DNA of 64,000 nucleotides from Actinomadura terrae (GCF_022751215.1 NZ_JAICDG010000004.1:372001-436000), one strand, 5' to 3'; numbered from the stretch's first letter, positions 25,600 to 33,601 are shown. The notes: a model not told the origin generated them from the letters alone. Program-made: numbers and translations.

Positions 25600-26946
25600 A
25601 TGCCAGCGTTCCAGAACCGACTGTTCGTCGACGCTCACTGGTTGTCGACGGCATGGGCGGCTCTGGACGATCGGGCTCGAGACATGCTGGCACGCCGTCG
25701 CGGCAATCAGACCCTTGAGGCGATCGGGCGCGTTCACTTTGTCACTCGTGAGCGCGCCCGTCAGATCATCCGTACGGCCAGTGAGGCCTTGGTCACAACC
25801 GCCCGCGAGGTCGAGGAAGGCTGGCGCGAGCAGATCGACGAGTTGTTCCTTGACGCGCCTGCCGTGCCGGACACCGCACTCCGAGAAATCTTCCCCGACC
25901 CGGAGGGAACGGCCCGTTACACACTTCTGCGGGCTCTCGGCTTCGAGAGCCCGCGTACTTGGGCGGGCGCACTTCAGGGGTTCTGGACCCGTCTGCCCGG
26001 TGAGCTAGACAAGCTCTTTCGTGACCTAGCGAAGAACGGCCCGTACCGGTCGGCCGAACTCCGTTTCCGCGCCGTCGTCCTTGGCATCCCGGACGCCGTA
26101 CCGATCGAGTCAGTCGCTTCCCACGAGAAGAGTCCCCTGACACGTGCCGAGCGGGGCGTGTGGGTAAGGCGCGGAGCACGCTCCCGCGATGCCGCATACC
26201 TCTGGCTGGCGGAGGAAGGCGCCCCGCGTTTCCTCGACGAGATCGTGGCCGCGCTCGGAGAGGGGCATCGAGCCGTACGGGAGTCCCTACGGAGGGACGA
26301 TCGGTTCCGCCAGATCCGCCCCGAGGGAACGTGGGCGTTGGAGGAGTGGCCGCTCAACGGTGTCGGCGAATACCGCACCACTCTTGAGGTAGTACTCGCG
26401 GTGCTCGCCGAACTCGGCCCGATACCTAAGGCCCGTCTCATCACCGAGACTCGGCGACGCTACCCCGTAGGTTATAACCGCGTCGCGCAGTGTCTGCTCA
26501 GCGACCGTGTGGGGATCACCGCCGACGGCATGTGGGATCTCGTCGAACGTGGCGCCACGCCCGTGGAGGAGAGTGAACCCAGGCGCCCTGACCACGTTGT
26601 CGTTGACCTGGCCGGGAAGGTCCTGGGCTTCAGGATCCCTGTGGATAAGGACCTGCTCCGTGGTAGCAGTGTGGTCATACATCGCTGGGTCACTTGGCAC
26701 TTGGGGCTGCGCCAGGCCCCAATGTCCCGGACGTTCAACCTCATCGGGACTTCCGGCGATCTGACGGTGACGCGCAATACCAGCGCCGCGCAGGTCTCCA
26801 GTCTGCGGGCCCACGTCGAGTCCATGGGCTTGGCCGAAGGGTGCGAACTGGCAGTGGTGCTTCGGCTGGAGGAAGGCTCGGCTCGACTCGAACACGCCTG
26901 CGCCCGCGAAACCTGTCCAACTCAATGGCACCTCCAAGAAGCGTGA
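25600..26946 (+). CDS. Multi-HTH DNA-binding protein (sigma region 4-like plus HARE-HTH-like domains)
   Basis: This 448-aa protein begins with a sigma-70 region 4-like helix-turn-helix (about residues 20-62; LEAIGRVHFVTRERARQIIR). Residues about 197-250 (DAAYLWLAEEGAPRFLDEIV to EGTWALEEW) match the pattern of HARE-HTH/RNA-polymerase-delta-like winged helices, and a second similar unit follows (about 260-316, ending GITADGMWDLVERG). HARE-HTH modules have been linked to DNA modification and restriction operons. The ATG is directly after the stop of the 192-aa gene. It may recognise modified or invading DNA for the complex or regulate the locus; the sequence does not decide between these. Confidence 0.82.
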   Translation: MPAFQNRLFVDAHWLSTAWAALDDRARDMLARRRGNQTLEAIGRVHFVTRERARQIIRTASEALVTTAREVEEGWREQIDELFLDAPAVPDTALREIFPDPEGTARYTLLRALGFESPRTWAGALQGFWTRLPGELDKLFRDLAKNGPYRSAELRFRAVVLGIPDAVPIESVASHEKSPLTRAERGVWVRRGARSRDAAYLWLAEEGAPRFLDEIVAALGEGHRAVRESLRRDDRFRQIRPEGTWALEEWPLNGVGEYRTTLEVVLAVLAELGPIPKARLITETRRRYPVGYNRVAQCLLSDRVGITADGMWDLVERGATPVEESEPRRPDHVVVDLAGKVLGFRIPVDKDLLRGSSVVIHRWVTWHLGLRQAPMSRTFNLIGTSGDLTVTRNTSAAQVSSLRAHVESMGLAEGCELAVVLRLEEGSARLEHACARETCPTQWHLQEA

Positions 26947-27380
26947 TCCCGAGCTCCCGCGGGAGCGACGCGCAGCACCCAAGCCCCATGAGATTCACAG
27001 GTAGCGCAACCTTCATCAATTTCGCAAGCACCCCTTTGCCCTCTCGATCAACAGGAGTACCTTTGCTTTCAAGCTATATCAAGGAGGCCGCTATGTAACC
27101 GGAGTGAGCATCAGATGTCACCAGGATCGCCGTCTTCCCGAGAGATAGAGGCGTTCTATTAAGCCTGCACCTAAAGCGGTTGCCGCAGAAATTTCCGCTG
27201 CGGCTCGAGCGTGTTGACGTGCGGGTTCAATGCTCCCGTTCATAGGGCGCACGCTTAAGGACAGTCATGGATAATTCGCGCACGTAATCCACGGCACGGG
27301 GAGATTCGTTCCACTTGCATCTAGTTCATCCCGGGCCAGGGCGTAACCATAATTCGATGTGCTTGCACACCGGGTTTATT
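26947..27380. other. A+T-richer non-coding stretch after the defence operon
   Basis: No supported gene in about 430 bp. The segment lacks a convincing frame with ribosome binding site. A GGGTTCAA sequence near 27220 resembles a tRNA T-loop, but no matching stem or acceptor is present. Confidence 0.45.
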
Positions 27381-27437
27381 TTCCCATGCAGGTCGGGAGG
27401 AAGGGGAACGACCCCTTCCTCCCGACCTGCATGGGAA
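27381..27437. terminator. Perfect 26-bp inverted repeat
   Basis: The left arm (27381-27406, starting TTCCCATGCAGG) and the right arm (27412-27437) are exact reverse complements with a five-base loop. This is longer than typical intrinsic terminators and has no U-tract. It could be a bidirectional terminator for the defence operon, a structured RNA, or the fused ends of a lost mobile element. Confidence 0.6.
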
Positions 27438-27517
27438 CGCTCGGCCCTCGATCCAACGCTCGGCTCACCACCTTCAGTGAACGCATGGCCTTGATGTCAG
27501 AGGCCAGCGCAGCGAGG

Positions 27518-27548
27518 GGCGGTCCTCCGCGGCGAACGGAGGACCGCC
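27518..27548. repeat. Perfect 12-bp hairpin upstream of a small membrane-protein gene
   Basis: GGCGGTCCTCCG (27518-27529) and CGGAGGACCGCC (27537-27548) pair perfectly with a seven-base loop. It lies 48 bases before the ATG at 27597 and would be in the 5' leader of that gene. Confidence 0.55.
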
Positions 27549-27596
27549 GGACAGCCCAACCACCCCACCGGTTCGTATCAGGAGGTCAGACCACCC

Positions 27597-27827
27597 ATGA
27601 ATGTGCCTTCCAGCCCGGGAGGAAGTCAAACCCCGCCTGAGAAGCCCCCGCGTCATCCCCGCAGGTGGAGGCGGATGTCCGCCATGATCGGGGGTGCCAG
27701 CGCACTGACACTCGCCACCTACCTCTATCCTCCGTCAGCCGCCCTGATCGCCGTCTGGCTCGGGGCGTGGGAAAGCTTCTACCGGCTCTCGCGTCGCCCA
27801 CCGCAGGACTCAGACGACGACAAGTAG
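27597..27827 (+). CDS. Small membrane protein, 76 aa
   Basis: The ATG at 27597 follows an AGGAGG ribosome binding site about 12 bases upstream. The N-terminus is proline- and arginine-rich, then one long or two short hydrophobic segments (about residues 28-60; MIGGASALTLATYLYPPSAA) and an acidic C-terminus (DSDDDK). No family is recognised. It is isolated between strong hairpins at 27518-27548 and 27839-27884, inside the island boundary. Confidence 0.6.
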   Translation: MNVPSSPGGSQTPPEKPPRHPRRWRRMSAMIGGASALTLATYLYPPSAALIAVWLGAWESFYRLSRRPPQDSDDDK

Positions 27828-27838
27828 CCCTGTTCAGG

Positions 27839-27884
27839 ACCTCGCTGCCGCCCGGACACTGCGCGACGGAGGCGGCAGCGAGGT
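27839..27884 (+). terminator. Perfect 14-bp stem after the small membrane-protein gene
   Basis: ACCTCGCTGCCGCC (27839-27852) and GGCGGCAGCGAGGT (27871-27884) are exact complements with an 18-base loop. The stem begins 11 bases after the stop codon, so a terminator is the simplest reading, though no U-run follows. Confidence 0.55.
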
Positions 27885-27939
27885 GACCGCATCCCTCTTC
27901 ACCGCGGTGAGGAGGTGCTTCGCCGTGAGGCGCCCCAGG

Positions 27940-28105
27940 GCAAACTTCGCGGAGGCGGTCGTTGCGGCGGGCCTGGTGTGGATCGCCCCCCGCTGCAGGC
28001 GATCCGCGACCTCGGAGACAAGATCACCGCACGGCGGATAGCCCGAGCTGCGGCCGCCCCGCTCGCTCCCGGAACCGAGCGGCCCGTCGAGGGCGCAGGC
28101 CCGCG
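27940..28105 (+). pseudogene. Biotin carboxylase fragment with frameshift
   Basis: One frame gives ANFAEAVVAAGLVWIAP. From about 27988 a second frame continues PPLQAIRDLGDKITARRIAR and then APLAPGTERPVEG. Joined, these match the segment of acetyl/propionyl-CoA carboxylase biotin-carboxylase subunits around the conserved 'AIRAMGDK' lysine. Both ends and the rest of the gene are missing. It is the remains of a chromosomal carboxylase gene or cargo near the right edge of the island. Confidence 0.6.
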
Positions 28106-28229
28106 ACACCGATCAGCAACGACAGCGCGACCAGATTCGGAGCGTGCGGGCTCATACAATCTGATGGGTCCGCTGCAGGCTATGTGCCAATCGAAATGCG
28201 GTGGGACGCGCCGAGCGGTGAATGGGCTG

Positions 28230-28266
28230 GCCATGTGCTGTCGGGGCGTGTCGCCCCTCGGACACA
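28230..28266 (+). repeat. Right copy of the 37-bp dispersed repeat
   Basis: It is a direct repeat of 16946-16982 with one mismatch and carries the perfect hairpin GGGGCG-TGT-CGCCCC. Beyond the copy, ATTTGCACATG resembles TTTTGTACATG at the left site. The two copies lie 11.3 kb apart and bracket the defence locus. Confidence 0.8.
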
Positions 28267-28423
28267 CACCATTTGCACATGTGGAAGCCGGGATGACCTT
28301 GGCTTCCACTTGCTGTTTCTGCTCGGTTTCTTTGATCTACTTCGTGGCATGGACGGCGTTGGCGCGGGTGTTGAGGGCGCGAAGCTTGTCGACTGACGTG
28401 GGGCCGCGCTTGTGTGGTCGTGT

Positions 28424-28906
28424 TTAGGGGGTTCGGCGGGCTGTTGTGACTTGTGCCTGCGGCTGGGTGAGCGTCTTGACGGCCGGGGGCGGTTGGGTGA
28501 AGCGCAGTGTGTTGCCGGAGGGGTCGAAGAAGGCGCAGTCGCGGACGCCGTCGGGCCGGCTGATCGGTTCTTGCATCACTTCGGCGCCCGCGGCCTCGAT
28601 ACGTTCGAAGGTGGCGTCGCAGTCGCCGGTCACGAAGACGAGACCGCCGCTCAGCAGGCCCCTGGCGATGAGGTCTTCGATGGTCTGCCGGTCGGCGGGT
28701 GAGATGCTCGGCTGCGTGCCGGGCGCTTGGAGGAGGACGCGCACGTCCGGCTGCGCCGGCGGGCCGACGCTCACCCGCCGCGTCCCCTCGGATCCGGCGT
28801 CGTCGCGTACCTCGAAGCCGAGCACGTCGCGGTAGAAGTCGAGCATCTCGTCGACGTCGTGGACGGTGAGGGCGCAGGACGAGAGCTTCAGGTCCGTGCC
28901 GGTCAA
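28424..28906 (-). CDS. VOC-family protein (glyoxalase/dioxygenase fold)
   Basis: From the TTG at 28906 the protein is 160 aa. The TTG overlaps the stop of the sigma factor gene (TTGA) and is preceded by GGAG, so the pair is coupled. The VOC fold is seen in LTVHDVDEMLDFYRDVLGFEV and in FFDPSGNTLRFTQPPP. Metal ligands of the VOC superfamily would be the histidine near residue 16 and glutamate-type positions later, but not all are evident, so it may be a binding rather than catalytic member. It is probably part of the sigma factor's own regulon. Confidence 0.85.
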   Translation of the reverse strand: MTGTDLKLSSCALTVHDVDEMLDFYRDVLGFEVRDDAGSEGTRRVSVGPPAQPDVRVLLQAPGTQPSISPADRQTIEDLIARGLLSGGLVFVTGDCDATFERIEAAGAEVMQEPISRPDGVRDCAFFDPSGNTLRFTQPPPAVKTLTQPQAQVTTARRTP

Positions 28907-29763
28907 CCCCGCTCCTTGCCGCTGGCGGAGAGGAAGACGATGTCGAGGGCGTTGATCCGCTCGGGGACGGTGTCGATGGCGATGCGGGTGATCTTCTCGT
29001 CGTGGACGGTGAACGTGAAGACGGCCCTCGGCCGGCCGCGGTGCGACCAGACGGCCGCCGGGACGCCGTCGACCAGGGCGAGCCGGGCGGCCTGAGCCCG
29101 TCCGGCGAAGAAGGCCGCCACCTCGCGGGCGCCGCGGACCTCCACGGCCACGGCGTCCGGATCGAGCAGGTCGAGCAGGGCGGCGAAGTCTCCACCGCGG
29201 GACGCGGCGAGGAAGGCCTCGACGATCTCCCGCTTCGGCGATCGCGCGGCATCGGACGCGTCCGCCGTTCCCCGCACCCGCTGCCGGGCCCGGCTCGCGA
29301 GTTGCCGGGCCGCCACGGGAGAGCGGTCGATGATGGCGCCGATCTCGGCGAACGAAAGGGCGAAGACGTCGTGCAGGACGAACGCGAGCCGTTCGGCGGG
29401 GGTGAGCTTGTCCAGCACCACCGTCAGCGCGACACCGACCGAGTCGGCCAGCAGCGTCTCGTCCTCGGGGCCGGCCTGGCCGTTCCGCTGCGGCGCGGCC
29501 GGCTCGGGCGGCAGCGACCCCGCCGACTCCTCGCGCCGGGCCCGGCGCGCTTCGAGCATGTTCAGGCAGACCCGGGCGACGATCGTGGTCAGCCACCCGC
29601 CCAGGTTCTCCACCTGGTCGGTGTCGGCGCGGCTGACCCGCAGCCACGCGTTCTGCACCGCGTCCTCGGCGTCGCTGGAGGAGCCGAGCATCCGGTAGGC
29701 CACCGCATGCAGGTGGTCCTTGTGCTCGACGAACCGTTCGCTCAGCCAGTCGGGTTCAGCCAT
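28903..29763 (-). CDS. sigJ: ECF sigma factor, SigJ type with SnoaL-like C-terminal domain
   Basis: This 286-aa factor has region 2 (about residues 8-75; AYRMLGSSSDAEDAVQNAWL), region 4 (about 115-165; LSFAEIGAIIDRSPVAARQL) and a C-terminal SnoaL-like domain (about 178-280) typical of the SigJ/ECF41 group. In that group the C-terminal domain modulates activity in place of a separate anti-sigma factor. It is divergent from a second VOC gene, with a 129-bp intergenic region that may hold its target promoter. Confidence 0.9.
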   Translation of the reverse strand: MAEPDWLSERFVEHKDHLHAVAYRMLGSSSDAEDAVQNAWLRVSRADTDQVENLGGWLTTIVARVCLNMLEARRARREESAGSLPPEPAAPQRNGQAGPEDETLLADSVGVALTVVLDKLTPAERLAFVLHDVFALSFAEIGAIIDRSPVAARQLASRARQRVRGTADASDAARSPKREIVEAFLAASRGGDFAALLDLLDPDAVAVEVRGAREVAAFFAGRAQAARLALVDGVPAAVWSHRGRPRAVFTFTVHDEKITRIAIDTVPERINALDIVFLSASGKERG

Positions 29764-29892
29764 CTGTCACGTTCCTCTGTCCGGTTCTGTCATACCTACT
29801 GACCGGCGAAACCACGTCGATGTGACAGCCGGGTCCTGACTCAGGACGTCCGGCCGGTCGTTACATACACCTGAAGCGCAGGGAGGCAGAGT

Positions 29893-30306
29893 ATGAAAGC
29901 GCACGTCAGTTCGATTCTTCTCGGTGTCCGAGACATGGACCGGGCCAAGGAGTTCTACACCGAGGGGCTCGGCTGGAAGATCAAGAACGACTACGGCATC
30001 TCGGTGTTCTTCGAGTCGGACGGAGCCTCGCCCGTCGGCTTCTACGGCCGCGAGGGCCTGGCGAAGCAGATGGGCACGAGCCCGGAGGGCAGCGGCTTCA
30101 GCGGGTTGGTGCTGACCTACGTCGTCCGCAGCGAGGCGCGGGTCGACGAGGTCATGGCGGAGGCGCAGAAGGCCGGCGCCACCATCCTCAAGCCCGCCGG
30201 CGCCCTGCCGTGGGGCGGGTACGGCGGCACCTTCGCCGACCCGGACGGCTACATCTGGAGTCTCGGGTACAGCTCCCAGGGAACGGACCAGCCCTACGCG
30301 GAGTAG
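29893..30306 (+). CDS. VOC-family protein
   Basis: This 137-aa protein begins SSILLGVRDMDRAKEFYTEG and ends with FADPDGYIWSLGYSS, both typical of the VOC superfamily. A GGGAGG ribosome binding site precedes the ATG. It is divergently transcribed from the SigJ-type sigma factor and could belong to its regulon. The substrate is unknown. Confidence 0.88.
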   Translation: MKAHVSSILLGVRDMDRAKEFYTEGLGWKIKNDYGISVFFESDGASPVGFYGREGLAKQMGTSPEGSGFSGLVLTYVVRSEARVDEVMAEAQKAGATILKPAGALPWGGYGGTFADPDGYIWSLGYSSQGTDQPYAE

Positions 30307-30429
30307 CCGACTCACGGCAGTCCGGGACGGCGCGGCGGGGCGCGCGCCGTGGCCGTCCCGGACGCGGCGATGGACGAGCGGGGAGAGCCGGCTCGGCGGC
30401 GAGTCGGGGGGACAGCGGGGAGGAAGATC

Positions 30430-30864
30430 ATGAAGTTTCGGACCCAGGTCGAGCCACCCGAGCCCATGCGGGGGCTCGAAGTGCCACCCGAGGTGGTGGA
30501 GGCGCTCGGCGGAGGCGCGCGGCCGCCGGTGACGATCACCGTCAACGGGCATTCCTGGAGGAGCCGGGTGGCCATCATGCGCGGCCGCCACCTGCTCGGC
30601 CTCAGCAAGGCCAACCGGCAGGCCGCGGGCGTCGAGATCGGCGAGGAGGTCGAGGTCGAGCTGGAGCTCGACACCGAGCCGCGCGTCGTCGTCGAGCCCG
30701 CGGACTTCGCCCGAGCCCTGGACGGCGACTCCGCCGCCCGCGCCGCCTACGACGCCCTCCCGGACGGCCGCAAGCGCGAGCACGTCCGCGCCATCGAGAG
30801 CGCGAAGAGGCCCGAGACACGCCTTCGGCGCATCGAGAAGGCCATCGCGACCTTGCGGGGCTGA
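30430..30864 (+). CDS. YdeI/OmpD-associated family protein with DUF1905 domain
   Basis: The ATG at 30430 follows GGGGAGGAAG and gives 144 aa; the ATG at 30349 would add 27 residues without a ribosome binding site. The N-terminal half is a DUF1905 beta-barrel (VTITVNGHSWRSRVAIMRG), and the C-terminal half is the helical YdeI-like segment (YDALPDGRKREHVRAIESAK). Members occur widely in actinobacteria; the role is poorly defined. Confidence 0.85.
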   Translation: MKFRTQVEPPEPMRGLEVPPEVVEALGGGARPPVTITVNGHSWRSRVAIMRGRHLLGLSKANRQAAGVEIGEEVEVELELDTEPRVVVEPADFARALDGDSAARAAYDALPDGRKREHVRAIESAKRPETRLRRIEKAIATLRG

Positions 30865-30941
30865 GGCTTCGAAGCGAGACCCCGGGCAAAATCATCGTTA
30901 TGGGTCGCCCTGATCCGCGAAGCACCTGGTGACAGGCCGAT

Positions 30942-31799
30942 TCACGAGGGGACGGGTGGTCGTGCCGATGACGCGGGCCATGCGACGTCGTCGATCGAGA
31001 GCCACGGCGCGGCGGCCACGGCGGTGGGCGTGAGACCGGTGAACGTCCTGGCCTCGCGGTGGAGGTGGGACTGGTCGACGTAGCCGCTCTCGGTCGCGGC
31101 GCTCGCGGGCGTGTGGCCCGCCGCGAGGAGGTGGGCGGCGTGGTCGAACCGCACCAGCCGGGCGGCGCGTTTGGGGGTGATGCCGAGCTGGGACCGGAAG
31201 CGGGACCAGAGGCGCTTGCGGCTCCAACCGACCTCGCCCGCCAGGTCGTCGACGCGCACGCGTCCCCGGCTGGTGGACGTCCGCCGCCAGGTGTGGGCGA
31301 CTTCCGGATCGACCCGTGAGCGGGCGTCCAGCCGCCGTCCGAGGAGCTCGGCCGCGATCGCGAACCGTTCGTCCCACGACGCGGCGGCGCGCAGCCCGTC
31401 CTCGGCGCGGCGGGCGTCGCGGCCCCAGAGCTCTTCGAGGGGCGCCATCGTCCCACTGAGCTCGGTCGACGCGCCGAACACCGCGGCCGCGACGACGGGC
31501 TCCAGCCTGAGCTGGAGGTATTCGCCCTCCCCGCGCCCGGCCACCCGGAACTCGCCGGGGAGGAGCCCGACGACGATGCTGCCGCGCTCGCTCTGACCGC
31601 GGGCGTGGTAGGCGAGGCCGCCCCCCTCGCCCAGGTCGACGAGCACGGTGACGCAGGGGTGCGGGACCATGGCGATGTCCACGAGCCCCGGGGCGCGGGA
31701 ACCGAACCCGGCCATGCTGACCCCCGGCAGCCGGTCCGCCGGGCGCGGGACCGCGATGTCCACCCGCGCCCAGTCGGGAGGTGTCCCGATCGGCGTCAC
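30942..31799 (-). CDS. AraC-family transcriptional regulator
   Basis: This 285-aa protein has an N-terminal sensing domain (about residues 1-170) and a C-terminal double helix-turn-helix (about 180-265; LAGEVGWSRKRLWSRFRSQL, then TESGYVDQSHLHREARTFTG). The sensing domain carries no signature that reveals the ligand. It runs in the same direction as the upstream alpha/beta hydrolase, 23 bp apart, so it may be co-transcribed with it. Confidence 0.9.
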   Translation of the reverse strand: MTPIGTPPDWARVDIAVPRPADRLPGVSMAGFGSRAPGLVDIAMVPHPCVTVLVDLGEGGGLAYHARGQSERGSIVVGLLPGEFRVAGRGEGEYLQLRLEPVVAAAVFGASTELSGTMAPLEELWGRDARRAEDGLRAAASWDERFAIAAELLGRRLDARSRVDPEVAHTWRRTSTSRGRVRVDDLAGEVGWSRKRLWSRFRSQLGITPKRAARLVRFDHAAHLLAAGHTPASAATESGYVDQSHLHREARTFTGLTPTAVAAAPWLSIDDVAWPASSARPPVPS

Positions 31800-31822
31800 G
31801 GGACCAGCTTATGCCGGGAGGA

Positions 31823-32647
31823 TCACAGGGACGGTGTGTCGCGGCCCGCCGCCGCGAAGGCCAGCAGCAGTTCGCCGGTTTCCTCCGGCGCTTCGATGAT
31901 GGGCAGGTGCCCGACGTCGGGCAGCGACTCGACCCGGACGTTCGGGACCGCCTCGTACTGCCGCGCCGACGCCGGGTCCCAGCGGGGGTCGGCCGCGCCG
32001 ACGATCGCCAGCACCGGGACCTCCAGGTCGGCGAGGCGCTCGGGGACGCTCCGCTCGGTGATGTACGCGGTGTTCTCGCGCATCACCATCCGGAACGCAC
32101 GGTAGGTGGTCCCCTGGACCTCGGCGACCAGGTCGTCGGGGACGTCCACGGGACGGGCGGCCGTCGCCATGATCCCTTTGCGGATCCACGCTTCCGGACG
32201 CCTCGACCAGATGAGCCGGCCGAACGGCGGGCCCAGCAGCACTCGTAGGATCAACGGCTGCGGTAGGAGCGCGTCGAGACTCGGGCCGGTACTGATCAGC
32301 GCGATCGACCCCACCAGGTCGGGACGCCGCTCGGCGAGCGCCGTGGCGACGTATCCGCCGCTGGAGTGCCCGGCCGCGAGGACGCGGCCGAGGCCGAGGT
32401 CGTCCAGCAGCGCCGCCACCCGGCCCGCCTGCCCGGGGACGTCGTAGGACCGCGCGGGCGGGGATTTGCCACAGCCCGGAAGGTCGACGCGGACGAGGTG
32501 GTGGTGGCGGGCGAGCGCCGGAACCATCGGCCCCCACGAAGCGCCCGAGGCCCCCGAGCCGTGGATGAGCAACAGCGGCGGCGCCTCCCGCGGGCCGTCG
32601 CGGACCACATGCATCCCATGCGCGTGCCCGACGTCATCTTCAGTCAT
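31823..32647 (-). CDS. Alpha/beta hydrolase
   Basis: From the ATG at 32647 the protein is 274 aa; a longer frame to 32923 has no additional domain. The oxyanion-hole segment is LLLIHGSGASGASW, the nucleophile is the serine in AAGHSSGGYVA, and the histidine is in VGHLPIIEAPEE. A catalytic aspartate is likely in VGAADPRWDPA. The substrate cannot be predicted. It precedes the AraC regulator on the same strand. Confidence 0.88.
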   Translation of the reverse strand: MTEDDVGHAHGMHVVRDGPREAPPLLLIHGSGASGASWGPMVPALARHHHLVRVDLPGCGKSPPARSYDVPGQAGRVAALLDDLGLGRVLAAGHSSGGYVATALAERRPDLVGSIALISTGPSLDALLPQPLILRVLLGPPFGRLIWSRRPEAWIRKGIMATAARPVDVPDDLVAEVQGTTYRAFRMVMRENTAYITERSVPERLADLEVPVLAIVGAADPRWDPASARQYEAVPNVRVESLPDVGHLPIIEAPEETGELLLAFAAAGRDTPSL

Positions 32648-32700
32648 ACCGGGACTATGCAGGGGCCACCGGTCATCGGTCTTGGACAAATGTTCCCGGA

Positions 32701-32724
32701 GCCATGTGCTGTCGGGGCGTGTCG
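32701..32724 (+). repeat. Partial third copy of the dispersed repeat
   Basis: GCCATGTGCTGTCGGGGCGT followed by GTCG matches the first 24 bases of the right-border repeat exactly; the second half of the hairpin is missing. It lies between two genes about 4.4 kb right of the island. Confidence 0.65.
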
Positions 32725-32840
32725 TCATCGGTGCTGGGGGCTGCCGGAGCGTAGGCCGGGAAGCAAGATCAAACCTTGTCCGTACTGGCGTCGGGTCTCC
32801 GTGCAAGGGATCTTGGGCTTTCGCAACGAGGAGGTCGGGG

Positions 32841-33548
32841 ATGAGGAAGGCCGTGTCCATCGCCGGGATCGTCGCCGTGGCCGTGTACGGGCTGGGCGGG
32901 ATCGCGCACGCTGCGGACGACAAGTACCAGAACTATGCCGAGCTCGCGCAGCACGAGAAGGAGGGCCAGGACTACCGGCGTACGCTCCGCGCGCCCGGCG
33001 AGCCGAAGGTCGCGCACATCGCGATCCACGGAGGTGCGATCGAGCCGGGCACCACCCAGCTCGCGGACCGTGCCGCCGCGTCCCACAGCGGTTACGCCTA
33101 CTACTCGTTCGAGGGCATCAAGCCGTCCGGGAACGGGGACCTGCACATCACCTCGACGCGTTTCGACGAGCCGCGGGGACTCGCGCTGGCCCAGCGGGTC
33201 GACTACACCGTCTCCTGGCACGGCGCGGGCGGCAGCACGCCCCTGACCTACGTCGGCGGTCTGGACGCCGAACTGCGCGAACAGGTCGCCTGCCGGCTGG
33301 GCAAGGCCGGGTTCGCGATCGCACCGACGTCCCCCGACGACATCGACGGGAACAACCCGCGCAACATCGCCAACCGGAACCGCCGTCACAAGGGCGTCCA
33401 ACTGGAACTGAGCACCGCCCAACGCAAGGCGTTCTTCACGGACGGCCGGCTCGACCGCGCCTGGATCGAAGACCCGGCCCACCGCACCGAGGCCTTCGAG
33501 AAATACATCAAGGCGGTCGACCAGGCCCTCTCCAACGGAGATTGTTGA
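32841..33548 (+). CDS. Secreted poly-gamma-glutamate hydrolase-like protein
   Basis: The ATG at 32841 has GAGGAGGTCGGGG upstream and opens a signal peptide (about residues 1-24, AHAADDK cleavage region). The mature part contains VAHIAIHGGAIEPGTTQLA, YYSFEGIKPSG, LHITSTRFDEP and DIDGNNPRNIANRN, the hallmarks of the phage-type poly-gamma-glutamate hydrolase family (DUF867). Histidines in HGG, LHIT and SWHGAG would hold zinc. The enzyme is 235 aa, the usual length. An exported member could modify capsule-like polymers; the substrate is inferred from the family. Confidence 0.88.
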   Translation: MRKAVSIAGIVAVAVYGLGGIAHAADDKYQNYAELAQHEKEGQDYRRTLRAPGEPKVAHIAIHGGAIEPGTTQLADRAAASHSGYAYYSFEGIKPSGNGDLHITSTRFDEPRGLALAQRVDYTVSWHGAGGSTPLTYVGGLDAELREQVACRLGKAGFAIAPTSPDDIDGNNPRNIANRNRRHKGVQLELSTAQRKAFFTDGRLDRAWIEDPAHRTEAFEKYIKAVDQALSNGDC

Positions 33549-33601
33549 GAAAGCGGCCTGTCGATGGGCCACTTAGGTTGTGGTCGCACTGGTGGCCCTG
33601 G

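Noticed and set aside
27200..27260. tRNA-like T-loop (GGGTTCAA)
   Set aside because: No T-stem, anticodon arm or acceptor pairing can be drawn around it.
27359..27640. 93-codon frame across the 26-bp hairpin
   Set aside because: It reads through a perfect palindrome, lacks a ribosome binding site and overlaps the better-supported small membrane-protein gene.
27381..27884. Retron or diversity-generating element suggested by dense inverted repeats
   Set aside because: No reverse transcriptase gene is present anywhere in the window.
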